From Eubacterium ruminantium (lineage in GTDB: Bacteria > Bacillota > Clostridia > Lachnospirales > Lachnospiraceae), in assembly GCA_900108205.1 (NCBI GenBank), contig FNUU01000004.1, positions 1 to 64,000 on the forward strand: a stretch of 64,000 nt of DNA, given 5' to 3'. The translations under genes were made by a program, and so were the position numbers. The notes beneath the pieces were generated by a model. It saw only the letters and a program-made list of their open reading frames with translations, made no database searches and was not told the origin of the DNA. Positions 16,159-23,826 of the stretch are shown one piece after another (positions within the stretch are counted from its first letter, which is position 1; each line of letters opens with the position of its first letter).

Positions 16159-17580
16159 TCAATACATTTTTTCAGCCAAATATTCCTTTATACCTTCTTT
16201 AAAACGTTTAATCCCGTCAAGCACCATACTCCTCGGACAGGCTATATTCATTCTGACAAAGTTATTTCCGCCCTGTCCGTAGGAAATCCCGTCCGAAATA
16301 TAAAGTCCTGTCTTCTCTCTGAGAAAATCCGCAAATCTCCGGTCCTTCTTATCCTGCTCCAGCCCTGAAATATCAATCCATACAAGATATGTTGCGTCCC
16401 CCGGAATCACTCTGAATAATCTTCGACCTGCTGCAGTTGATCCGCGCTGTTCTGTCATATATGCAGCTTCTGTGGACTCACGCTGTTCTGTCATATATGC
16501 TGCTTCTGTGGACTCACGCTGTTCTGTCATATATGCCGCCGCGTCACACAGCTCTCTCTCCACCAGCCTGCGGTTTTCTGCAAGATACTCCCGGAGACTG
16601 TCCAGCCAGTCTCCGCCCCTGGTAAAGGCTGCTATTGCAGCATCCACCGCAAATGCATTTGGTTCTGCCACCTCATCCGTATTCAGCGCACGGATAACCT
16701 TTCTGCGAAGAAATTCATTTGGGATAACCGCTGCCGATGTCTGAAGACCTGCGATATTGAAGGCCTTTGTCGGTGCTATGAGTGTTACGGATATCTCTTT
16801 ATTTATATCCGAAGCAGCAGCAAACGGAATATATTCCTTCCCCGGAAGAGTTAGATCACAGTGAATCTCATCAGAGATCACGATCACTCCATGTTTCCTG
16901 CAAAGCTCACCTATTCTGATAAGAGTATCCCTGTTCCAGATCTTTCCCACAGGATTATGAGGATTACAGAATATAAGCATAGTAGTCTGCGGGTGCGAAA
17001 GAGCCTTCTCCAAGGCTGTACAGTCTATCTCATAATAATCTGTGCTGCCGTCACCACAATTATCTGCGCCGTCACCACAATTATCTGCGCCATCACGGCA
17101 ATTATCTGCGCCGTCACCACAATTATCTGCGCCATCACGGCAATTATCTGCGCCGGATTGCGAGTCTTCTCGTTTATATACCAGAGGCACCTCAAGAGGC
17201 ACCCTTCCATTATTAAGGATCGAGTTGTAAAAAATATTATAGACCGGTGACAAAACAACTATTTTCTCAGCCGGCGTTGTAAGCTTTCTCACACACGAAG
17301 AAATGGACGGGATAACTCCTGTACTGAATACCATCCACTCCTTCTTAATCTCGAAGCCATGGCGTTCCTTCCACCATTTTATATATGCTCTGTACCACTC
17401 CTCAGGAACATCAGTATAGCCGAAAATGCCATTTTGAAGCCTTTTGTCAAGAGCTTCTCTTATCTCCGGGGCAGTCTTAAAATCCATATCCGCCACCCAC
17501 ATCGGAAGCTCATTTTCCTTTATATCCCATTTAAGAGAATATGTACCCGATCTGTCTGTTATCTCATCAAAATTATACAT
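16159..17580 (-). CDS. patB: MalY/PatB-type aminotransferase (C-S lyase) with two internal tandem repeats
   Basis: A 473-residue PLP enzyme of fold type I. PatB/MalY proteins of about 390 residues cleave cystathionine or cysteine conjugates. Family signs: TYSLKWDIKENELPMWVADM at the N-terminus, GVIPSISSCVRKLTTPAEKI, FCNPHNPVGKIW, VISDEIHCDL (Asp237) and the PLP Lys272 in APTKAFNIAG. About 75 residues are extra: five copies of GADNC(R/G)D at 143-178 and three copies of a 12-residue unit MTEQRESTEAAY at 349-385. Both keep frame. The ATG at 17580 has an AGGTGA site; an upstream GTG in frame overlaps it. It follows the DUF3737 gene by four bases, a pairing that suggests an operon. Confidence 0.85.
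   Translation of the reverse strand: MYNFDEITDRSGTYSLKWDIKENELPMWVADMDFKTAPEIREALDKRLQNGIFGYTDVPEEWYRAYIKWWKERHGFEIKKEWMVFSTGVIPSISSCVRKLTTPAEKIVVLSPVYNIFYNSILNNGRVPLEVPLVYKREDSQSGADNCRDGADNCGDGADNCRDGADNCGDGADNCGDGSTDYYEIDCTALEKALSHPQTTMLIFCNPHNPVGKIWNRDTLIRIGELCRKHGVIVISDEIHCDLTLPGKEYIPFAAASDINKEISVTLIAPTKAFNIAGLQTSAAVIPNEFLRRKVIRALNTDEVAEPNAFAVDAAIAAFTRGGDWLDSLREYLAENRRLVERELCDAAAYMTEQRESTEAAYMTEQRESTEAAYMTEQRGSTAAGRRLFRVIPGDATYLVWIDISGLEQDKKDRRFADFLREKTGLYISDGISYGQGGNNFVRMNIACPRSMVLDGIKRFKEGIKEYLAEKMY
16445..16537. repeat. Tandem 36-bp repeat inside the aminotransferase gene
   Basis: Two complete 36-base units (16445-16480, 16481-16516), differing at one base, and a third partial one to 16537. 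Each encodes 12 residues (MTEQRESTEAAY on the minus strand), so copy-number change keeps the frame. Confidence 0.9.
17048..17152. repeat. Tandem 21-bp repeat inside the aminotransferase gene
   Basis: Five consecutive 21-base units. Two versions are mixed (CCGTCACCACAATTATCTGC and CCATCACGGCAATTATCTGC, each plus G) in the order 1-1-2-1-2. They encode GADNCGD or GADNCRD. Confidence 0.92.
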
Positions 17581-17584
17581 ACGT

Positions 17585-18439
17585 TCAATCACCTATTATT
17601 ATCTTGGTTGCATCCACATCAACCTTGTCAGGTTCCATTATCACTTCACCTGCGGATTCAGCCCGGATCACTCCGCCTATCGGATTTTTGATACTGTCCA
17701 CCCTGTTCACGATCTCCACATCACACAGAGAATATTCAAACGCAAGATTTGTAGCCAGGGTCTTACAATTCTTCATAACAAGATTATCTATATAGCAAAG
17801 TCCCTGCAGGCTTTCTATCGTACAATTGATAAAAGTCAGATTTTTTGAGTTCCATCCAAGATATTCTCCGGAAATGAAAGAATCAAAAACGACCACATTT
17901 TCACTGTTCCAAAATGCATCCTTTGATAGCAGCCTCGAATTATGGATTTCAATATTTTTTGCTCCATCAAAGGAATAATTGCCTGTAAGAGTCAGATTAT
18001 CAGCATTGATATTACTGCAGTTCATGGCAAAATAATCGCCCTTTGCAGTAATATTTTCCATATTGACATGGCTGCAGTTCCATAGAGTTTCGGCAGCATT
18101 TGGGAAATTTACATTTTTAAGGTTCACACCGCTACATCTTCTGAAGCTCTTCGGTGCCTCTATAACCGTATCCTTGACAGTTATCTGGTCTGTGTACCAT
18201 ATACCGGCACGCGCTGTCTCAAATAAGGTACAGCTGTTAAGTTCTATGTGATCACAATACCACAGAGGGTACTTCCACCTGAAGACAGAATTATAAAGAC
18301 TTATATATTTACTCTCCTTCAGGGGTGATTCACCGTCTTCAAATATGGAATCATATATCGCAAGATTATCACTCTTAAAAAGTGCTCTCTCTCCCGTAAA
18401 TACTTCCTGTTTATATAATTTCATTTCTGAATTATTCAT
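17585..18439 (-). CDS. DUF3737 family right-handed beta-helix protein
   Basis: A protein of about 284 residues. The pattern YKQEVFTGERALFKSDNLAI, GESPLKESKYISL, KYPLWYCDHIEL, ARAGIWYTDQI, EAPKSFRRCSGVNLKNVNFP and NAAETLWNCSHVN is that of DUF3737, with repeated short strands, expected to fold as a beta-helix. Its biochemical role is unknown. The start at 18439 was chosen since a GAGGAAT site lies before it; earlier in-frame starts lack one. It is directly upstream of the aminotransferase gene on the same strand (four-base gap). DUF3737 genes are commonly beside PatB-like genes in Firmicutes, to my knowledge. Confidence 0.75.
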   Translation of the reverse strand: MNNSEMKLYKQEVFTGERALFKSDNLAIYDSIFEDGESPLKESKYISLYNSVFRWKYPLWYCDHIELNSCTLFETARAGIWYTDQITVKDTVIEAPKSFRRCSGVNLKNVNFPNAAETLWNCSHVNMENITAKGDYFAMNCSNINADNLTLTGNYSFDGAKNIEIHNSRLLSKDAFWNSENVVVFDSFISGEYLGWNSKNLTFINCTIESLQGLCYIDNLVMKNCKTLATNLAFEYSLCDVEIVNRVDSIKNPIGGVIRAESAGEVIMEPDKVDVDATKIIIGD

Positions 18440-18590
18440 ATCATTCCTCATTAATTCTATATATTCTGCTCTGTTAATCCGGCTGTTCAGAGCCACTGTA
18501 CCGGTAATCGTTCTTTAAATAATTATAAAACTTCGCATACCATATGTATATAGTAAATCTGTATAAAAATCCTTATCCACTATAATAATG

Positions 18591-18686
18591 TCCGCGTTAA
18601 AATCTGTACGTCAAGCTGTACAATAATCTGTGCGTTAATCCGTGGGTTAATCTGTGCGTTGATCTGTGCGTTGATCCGTACGTCAA
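18591..18686. repeat. Non-coding 12-bp tandem repeat array
   Basis: Consecutive 12-base units follow the consensus TCYGTRCGTYRA: clear units at 18627, 18639, 18651, 18663 and 18675, with two more divergent ones at 18591-18614. It lies in the spacer between hsp20 and the DUF3737 gene. No ORF uses it. The rest of the spacer (18497-18590, 18687-18750) shows nothing else clear. Confidence 0.85.
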
Positions 18687-18751
18687 GCTATACTTTAATA
18701 TCTGCAACAAGCCCTGCATATATATATTCTGTCATACTCCGCTTATCTCAA

Positions 18752-18786
18752 AAATGCAAGATGCCACCGGCGCTTCCGGTGGCATC
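18752..18786 (-). terminator. Terminator of the hsp20 gene
   Basis: An 11-bp GC-rich perfect stem GATGCCACCGG/CCGGTGGCATC (18760-18770, 18776-18786) with a five-base loop; on the minus strand it is followed by TTGCATTTTT. Confidence 0.8.
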
Positions 18787-18843
18787 TAATGTTAGGTAGA
18801 GGTTTATATATTATGAAAAACAACTAACTTTTTATGTGCAAGG

Positions 18844-19317
18844 TCAGTCTATTGAAATAGTAACCTTAGCATCTTCCTTTGGTTCCGGCTTTGGAATATC
18901 GATGGTAAGAACACCATTGCTGAATCCTGCCTTGATTGCCTCTGCATTAATATTTTCTCCGACAAAGTAGCTTCTCTGTCTTATTCCTTCATATCTTTCT
19001 CTTCTGAGATATCTGTCCTTGTCTTCCTTATCTTCCTTATTCTCTTCAGTATTTTTCGGAGCATGTTCAGCCCTCACTGTAAGATAATTATCCTTAAGCT
19101 CGATCTTAACCTCTGACTTGTCATATCCCGGAAGATCGATAATGAATTTATATCCCTTATCATTTTCAACTATATCTGTTCTTACATTCGCAACTCTCTT
19201 TGGCTGCTCCGGCTTCTTCTCAGGTTCGCATCCGCATCCGCGATTTGCACTTCCTCCAAAAAGCTCATCTAAAAAATCCTCAACAAAACCATCATTAAAA
19301 ATATTTGTGTAATACAT
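18844..19317 (-). CDS. hsp20: Hsp20/alpha-crystallin small heat shock protein
   Basis: A 157-residue small heat shock protein, an ATP-independent holdase chaperone. The N-terminus MYYTNIFNDGFVEDFLDELF is followed by a Cys/Gly-rich stretch (GGSANRGCGCEPEKKPEQP). The alpha-crystallin domain runs from about residue 43 to 150: NDKGYKFIIDLPGYDKSEVK, DNYLTVRAEH, and the signature AGFSNGVLTIDIPKPE. A charged insert (NTEENKEDKEDKDR) occurs in the loop. GGAG lies before the ATG. It has its own CIRCE operator and promoter, so it should be repressed by HrcA and induced by heat. Expressed alone, ending at the terminator at 18752-18786. Confidence 0.93.
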   Translation of the reverse strand: MYYTNIFNDGFVEDFLDELFGGSANRGCGCEPEKKPEQPKRVANVRTDIVENDKGYKFIIDLPGYDKSEVKIELKDNYLTVRAEHAPKNTEENKEDKEDKDRYLRRERYEGIRQRSYFVGENINAEAIKAGFSNGVLTIDIPKPEPKEDAKVTISID

Positions 19318-19522
19318 AATCTTTTTCTCCTTTCGAACTCTGTGTGCTCCTCCGAAATATCCGATCTGTCAGGCCTGATTGATCTTCTGTCTTCTTTTCG
19401 AAAGATGCTTTTACAAATTGTAAGTCCATTTAAATTGCAGGTGGGCTTTTTTGAAACGACGATAACGCTTTGTTCTGTTCATTTTTTATCATCTGTTTCA
19501 CTAAGTTTCTCAACTTGATTAT

Positions 19523-19551
19523 GTTATAACATATCTGTTAGCACTCGTCAA
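19523..19551 (-). promoter_or_regulatory. Promoter of hsp20
   Basis: Minus-strand TTGACG (19546-19551) and TATAAC (19523-19528), 17 bases apart. The -35 box lies inside the CIRCE element, so a bound repressor would block RNA polymerase. Confidence 0.75.
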
Positions 19552-19564
19552 GTGTGAGTGCTAA
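19538..19564. promoter_or_regulatory. CIRCE operator (HrcA site)
   Basis: TTAGCACTC, nine bases, then GAGTGCTAA: a perfect match to the CIRCE inverted repeat bound by HrcA. It overlaps the -35 box of the hsp20 promoter, 221 bases upstream of the hsp20 start. Confidence 0.95.
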
Positions 19565-19673
19565 CAATTTTATGAAGTATTTGTGAAATGTAAATTAAAA
19601 TTATTATTCGCGCTGAGACTCATCCTTAGCGGATCGTTATTTTATATAACATAGAACTCAGTTTTCTATTATA

Positions 19674-19702
19674 TAAAAAGCTGTGAGCAATAATGCCCAC
19701 AG
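19674..19702 (-). terminator. Terminator of glmM
   Basis: Ten-base stem GCTGTGAGCA/TGCCCACAGC (19680-19689, 19693-19702) with one mismatch; on the minus strand it is followed by TTTTTATATAA. It lies 58 bases after the glmM stop. Confidence 0.75.
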
Positions 19703-19759
19703 CCTCTTTCTTATTGGATTATGATACTTTCACAGACCGCTCCGCGGTTTATTTCGTAT

Positions 19760-21145
19760 TTATTCCACATGGCCCTTAGCCTTGATAACATCGATAACGC
19801 TGTCTACAAGGTCGTTGCAGAGCTTCTCATCGGTTGCTTCCACCATTACTCTTACAACCGGCTCAGTTCCGGATTCACGCACCAGGATTCTTCCGCTGTC
19901 TCCGAGGCTTTCCTCCACCTCTCTGACCTTGGCAACTACATCCTTATCATTCTGAGCTTCTCTCTTATCCTTAACGCGTATATTCTTAAGTACCTGAGGA
20001 TATACTGTAAAGCCTCTCTTCAGCTCAGAAAGCTTCTGCTTCTTCTCCTTCATAACCTCAACCATCTTGATGGAGGTAAGGATACCGTCACCGGTAGTTG
20101 CATATTTAGAGAAAATGATATGTCCTGACTGCTCTCCACCTATACAGCAATCGTTCTGTGTCATATATTCATATACATACTTGTCACCAACCGCTGTCTT
20201 TGCATAATCAATACCCGCCTCATCAAAGGCCTTATACAGACCAAAGTTGGACATTACTGTTGTTACAACAGTATTATTCTTCAGAGCATTCTGTTCCTTA
20301 AGATATTTTCCGTAAATGTATAAAATGTAGTCTCCATCAACAAGCTCACCATTTTCATCAACTGCAAGGCATCTGTCTGCATCACCATCATAGGCAAATC
20401 CTACATCAAGGCCATTATCTACAACGAATTTCTGAAGTCCTTCAATATGAGTCGAACCCGCATTTCTGTTGATATTGGTTCCGTTTGGCTCTGCATTTAT
20501 TACATATGTCTTTGCTCCAAAAGCCTCAAATACTGTCTTTGCAATATTCCATGAGCTGCCGTTTGCGCAGTCGAGTCCGATCTTCATGTCCTTAAGAGAA
20601 TACATTCCGAGAGAAATAAGATAACCTATATATCTGTTTCTTCCTGCAGCATAGTCCACGGTACAGCCGATCTTCTCCTTGGTTGCATATGGGATAGTCT
20701 CCCACTTGCTGTCAAATACAACAAGGTTTCCGTCAAGGTAAGCCTCAATAAGCTCTATCGTATCCTCCTTCATCTTCTCACCGGAGCCGCTTATAAGCTT
20801 GATACCATTATCATAATATGGATTATGGCTTGCAGAGATCATGATACCGCAGTCAAAATCATCCATTCTTGTAATATAAGCCACAGAAGGAGTTGTGGTA
20901 ACGTGAAGAAGATATGCATCTGCACCTGATGCAACCAGTCCTCCTACCAGAGAATATTCAAACATATAGCTTGAACGTCTTGTATCCTTTCCGATAACTA
21001 CCTTTGCCGGCTCTGTGATTCCGTTTCTTCTGCGCAGCTCATTGTAATACCATCCCAGAAAACGTCCCACCTTATATGCATGATCCGCTGTCAGGTTTAC
21101 ATTTGCTTCTCCTCTGAAACCATCTGTACCAAAATATTTACCCAT
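19760..21145 (-). CDS. glmM: Phosphoglucosamine mutase
   Basis: A 461-residue alpha-D-phosphohexomutase that converts glucosamine 6-phosphate to glucosamine 1-phosphate for UDP-GlcNAc and peptidoglycan. Landmarks: GKYFGTDGFRGEAN at the N-terminus, the catalytic phosphoserine loop GIMISASHNPYYDNGIKL near residue 105, the metal loop DGDADRCLAVDE near 245, the substrate loop GEQSGHII near 325 and the phosphate loop RESGTEPVVRVMVE near 420. The order and length fit GlmM and not phosphoglucomutase. The ATG at 21145 has GAGGGAAG upstream; the longer frame is not needed. It is a single gene with its own terminator, convergent spacing with the upstream phosphatase gene suggesting possible read-through from that gene. 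Confidence 0.92.
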   Translation of the reverse strand: MGKYFGTDGFRGEANVNLTADHAYKVGRFLGWYYNELRRRNGITEPAKVVIGKDTRRSSYMFEYSLVGGLVASGADAYLLHVTTTPSVAYITRMDDFDCGIMISASHNPYYDNGIKLISGSGEKMKEDTIELIEAYLDGNLVVFDSKWETIPYATKEKIGCTVDYAAGRNRYIGYLISLGMYSLKDMKIGLDCANGSSWNIAKTVFEAFGAKTYVINAEPNGTNINRNAGSTHIEGLQKFVVDNGLDVGFAYDGDADRCLAVDENGELVDGDYILYIYGKYLKEQNALKNNTVVTTVMSNFGLYKAFDEAGIDYAKTAVGDKYVYEYMTQNDCCIGGEQSGHIIFSKYATTGDGILTSIKMVEVMKEKKQKLSELKRGFTVYPQVLKNIRVKDKREAQNDKDVVAKVREVEESLGDSGRILVRESGTEPVVRVMVEATDEKLCNDLVDSVIDVIKAKGHVE

Positions 21146-21264
21146 TATACTTCCCTCTTTTTCTATATATTTCATTCATATTCCCGCAGCTGTTATCTGT
21201 ATAAAATGATAATAACTGCGGGATAATATACTTTTTTGTTGCCGGACAGACATCCGTTATATTT

Positions 21265-21999
21265 TTACCTTCTGTACATGCTTCTGGTATAAACAACATT
21301 TCCGGTTTCAAGACACAGCGCACCCATCGCTCTTCCCGAAACACAGCCGCAATCGATATTTACTATATTGCCACACTTGTAATATCTTCCCGGCATTGCT
21401 CCCGGGATCACCGCTGTCGGTGTATGGCCTATGACTATCATGATATTTTCATCATAAGTATATTGTTCCGGCTTGTCGAATTCCGGACGTCCGAACAGAA
21501 GAGTCATGGTAGAATAAGTTCCGTCATCTATATGCTTATATGCATCCTTTTTCTCAGGAAGAGAATGGATCAGCAGATAGTTGATACCCTTAACACTTAT
21601 TCTTTCATAAAGCCTGAAACTCTGCATATAGCTTAAAAGATCCTGCTGTTCTTTTACCGGGAGCCGGAGGAACTGCTGAACCGTTGTGGTACCTCCGTTA
21701 TAATACCACTGCTTGAGAGCAATCCTGAAGGTCTCACCCTGCATCAGGATATTTATATCATCGTTGCTTTTACCGACTATGGCAGGAAGGACCTGAAGAG
21801 CCATAAGTTCATGATTCCCGAGCAGAGGAACAATATTCTTATGCTCCATCATAAGTTTAAGAACTTCAACATTTCCCTCTCCACGATCTGTAGTATCACC
21901 TATGACATAAAGAGTGTCTTTTTTATTAAAATTTATCTTGTCAAGCAGAGCCACAAATTCCCTGTAGCATCCGTGCACATCTGAGATCGCATAGTGCAT
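21265..21999 (-). CDS. PPP-family metallophosphatase
   Basis: A 244-residue calcineurin-like phosphoesterase resembling bacterial serine/threonine protein phosphatases or diadenosine tetraphosphatases. Motifs in order: AISDVHGCYREF, VIGDTTDRGEGNVEVL (GDxxDRG), LLGNHELMAL (GNHE), MIVIGHTPTAVIP (GHTP) and NIDCGCVSGRAMGALCLE near the C-terminus. All metal ligands are visible. The ATG at 21999 has GGAGG upstream. Cytoplasmic. The substrate (phosphoprotein or Ap4A-like nucleotide) is not decided by sequence; the family is clear. Confidence 0.85.
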   Translation of the reverse strand: MHYAISDVHGCYREFVALLDKINFNKKDTLYVIGDTTDRGEGNVEVLKLMMEHKNIVPLLGNHELMALQVLPAIVGKSNDDINILMQGETFRIALKQWYYNGGTTTVQQFLRLPVKEQQDLLSYMQSFRLYERISVKGINYLLIHSLPEKKDAYKHIDDGTYSTMTLLFGRPEFDKPEQYTYDENIMIVIGHTPTAVIPGAMPGRYYKCGNIVNIDCGCVSGRAMGALCLETGNVVYTRSMYRR

Positions 22000-22197
22000 A
22001 GGTAATACCTCCAAAAAAATAATCTATTAACAATATATCACATATTTCTGTATCATTCAAATTTTATCCAAGGCTTTTGAGCATCGGCTTGACCGGGCCT
22101 TCTTTTATGGCAATCGGCCGGATCATCAATCACCCCTGATATCCAAACTATTTTTATATAAATCTGATTTAGACACGAAAATTTCATGTTTTTTTTA

Positions 22198-22226
22198 TTG
22201 ATTATAAAATACTAATTCTATATAAT
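22198..22226 (+). promoter_or_regulatory. Promoter of pyrC
   Basis: TTGATT (22198-22203) and TATAAT (22221-22226) are 17 bases apart. Transcription should start near 22233, exactly at the first base of the leader hairpin, leaving a leader of about 120 bases before the pyrC ATG. Confidence 0.75.
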
Positions 22227-22232
22227 TAGAAT

Positions 22233-22335
22233 ACTACGTAGGATTACAGTATCTCATATACTGATCCCCCTTTTATAAACCCTCCTACGTAGTCAGCCCC
22301 ATCGCATCAGCGTCGGGGCTGTTTCATATTTATAT
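22233..22335 (+). promoter_or_regulatory. Structured pyrC leader with terminator-like hairpin
   Basis: The leader can form an 11-bp perfect stem ACTACGTAGGA/TCCTACGTAGT (22233-22243, 22283-22293) enclosing a smaller hairpin CAGTAT/ATACTG (22247-22252, 22258-22263), and directly after it a GC-rich stem CAGCCCC/GGGGCTG (22294-22300, 22315-22321) followed by TTTCATATTTATATA. The gene to the left is divergent, so the terminator-like stem can only act on the pyrC transcript. This fits an attenuator, or a short RNA. No PyrR-binding consensus was recognised. Confidence 0.6.
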
Positions 22336-22351
22336 ACGGAGGTATTATTGT

Positions 22352-23713
22352 ATGATTCTTATAAAAAACGGTCATGTAGTTGACCCGGTAACCGGGACAG
22401 ATGAAGTAAAAGACCTGCTTATTCTCGGAAAGAAGATCGCCCTTTCAAAGAAAACGATCACCGTGGAAGAAGCCGTTTCTTTCCTTAATGAAAAATCTTC
22501 TCAACTGAATATTTATGAAGAATATGGTATTTCAGATACAGAAAGCATGGACAATATTTCATCTCTTAATGTTATTGATGCTTCCGGACTTACAGTAGCT
22601 CCGGGGCTTGTTGACACCCATGTTCATTTCCGTGATCCGGGCTTCACATATAAGGAAGATATCGAAACCGGTGCCGCTGCCGCTGCCAGAGGCGGTTTTA
22701 CAACCGTAGTATGTATGGCAAATACAAAGCCCGTAGTAGATAATCCCGAAACTCTCCATTATATTCAGGAAAAAGGAGAAAAAACAGGTATAAATGTTCT
22801 TCAGACCGCAACCGTCACCAGGGGTATGCAGGGAAAGGAACTTACTGATATGGATTTACTTGCCGAAGAGGGTGCTGCCGGATTTACAGACGACGGTCTC
22901 CCTATTATGGACGAGAAGATACTTTACGAAGCCCTGAAGAAAGCGGCAGAACTGGACCTTCCGATTGCCCTCCACGAAGAGGATCCTCTTTTCATCGAGG
23001 CTGCCGGAGTAAATAAGGGCGTTGTTTCCGAAAAACTGGGCTACGGTGGTGCAGACCGTACCGCAGAAGAGATCATGACTGCAAGAGATGCCGTACTTGC
23101 TCTTAAAACAGGGGCTTCCCTCTGCATCCAGCATATAAGTTCTAAAAATTCTGTTGAGATAGTTCGTACCTTTAAGAAGCTCGGAGCAGATATACATGCT
23201 GAAGCGACTCCACATCATTTTACCCTTACTGAAGAAGCGGTTCTTAAATACGGAACAAATGCAAGAATGAATCCGCCTCTCAGAACTGAAGAAGACAGAA
23301 TGGCAATCATCGAAGGCATAAAGGACGGTACCATCGATATGATAGTTACCGATCACGCCCCTCACAGCAGGGAAGAAAAAGAAAGACCGCTCATTTCCGC
23401 TCCAAGCGGTATCACAGGACTTGAAACCTCTCTGGCACTCGGTATCAAATCCCTGGTTCAGCCGGGACATATCAGCCTTATGAAACTTATCTCTCTTATG
23501 AGCGAGAATCCTCTCCGTTTTTACAGAATGATCCCTGAGGGGATTACTGACGGTGCGGTAGCGGATCTTGTTATATTCGGTGAAAATGAAAAATGGACCG
23601 TTCGAGAAGAAGAATTTGCTTCAAAGGCTTCAAACAGTCCGTTTATCGGATGGGAACTTCCGGGCCGCGTGCATTATACTATCTGTGGCGGAAGGATCTG
23701 TTATTCAGTTTAA
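22352..23713 (+). CDS. pyrC: Dihydroorotase
   Basis: A 453-residue zinc amidohydrolase of pyrimidine synthesis, closing carbamoyl-aspartate to dihydroorotate. Metal motif DTHVHFRDPG near residue 86, GFTTVVCMANTKPVVD near 112, substrate region IALHEEDPLFIEAAGV near 210, His-containing IQHISSKNSVE and EATPHHFTLTEEAV near 270 and 295, and the catalytic VTDHAPHSREEKERPL near 340. Type I (PyrC/hydantoinase-like) length, with an N-terminal insertion of about 25 residues (residues 35-62, EEAVSFLNEKSSQL) relative to the usual protein. GGAGGT precedes the ATG. It is alone; other pyr genes are not in the window. Confidence 0.93.
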   Translation: MILIKNGHVVDPVTGTDEVKDLLILGKKIALSKKTITVEEAVSFLNEKSSQLNIYEEYGISDTESMDNISSLNVIDASGLTVAPGLVDTHVHFRDPGFTYKEDIETGAAAAARGGFTTVVCMANTKPVVDNPETLHYIQEKGEKTGINVLQTATVTRGMQGKELTDMDLLAEEGAAGFTDDGLPIMDEKILYEALKKAAELDLPIALHEEDPLFIEAAGVNKGVVSEKLGYGGADRTAEEIMTARDAVLALKTGASLCIQHISSKNSVEIVRTFKKLGADIHAEATPHHFTLTEEAVLKYGTNARMNPPLRTEEDRMAIIEGIKDGTIDMIVTDHAPHSREEKERPLISAPSGITGLETSLALGIKSLVQPGHISLMKLISLMSENPLRFYRMIPEGITDGAVADLVIFGENEKWTVREEEFASKASNSPFIGWELPGRVHYTICGGRICYSV

Positions 23714-23730
23714 TTATCTATTGCAGAACA

Positions 23731-23752
23731 AAGAGTGTCGCTTGCGACACTC
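23731..23752. other. Hairpin after pyrC
   Basis: AGAGTGTCGC and GCGACACTCT form a near-perfect 10-bp stem around a two-base TT loop, 18 bases after the pyrC stop. A second short stem GCTGCC/GGCAGC follows at 23770-23784. There is no long T run; it may still be the pyrC transcript end, facing the convergent RNase H gene. Confidence 0.5.
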
Positions 23753-23826
23753 TCCGCGCGAGGCGTGTGCTGCCAAAGGCAGCTAAATACCAATCGGCTG
23801 TATGCCATTTTTATTCTTTTAAAAGA

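Noticed and set aside
17025..17258. Short ORFs on either strand over the 21-bp repeats
   Set aside because: They arise because tandem repeats with unit length divisible by three keep several frames open; they lack ribosome binding sites.
18591..18686. CRISPR array
   Set aside because: The repeats are 12 bases and directly adjacent, with no spacers; it is a minisatellite.
22233..22351. PyrR-binding or other named riboswitch before pyrC
   Set aside because: The known PyrR-binding loop consensus was not visible; recorded only as a structured leader.
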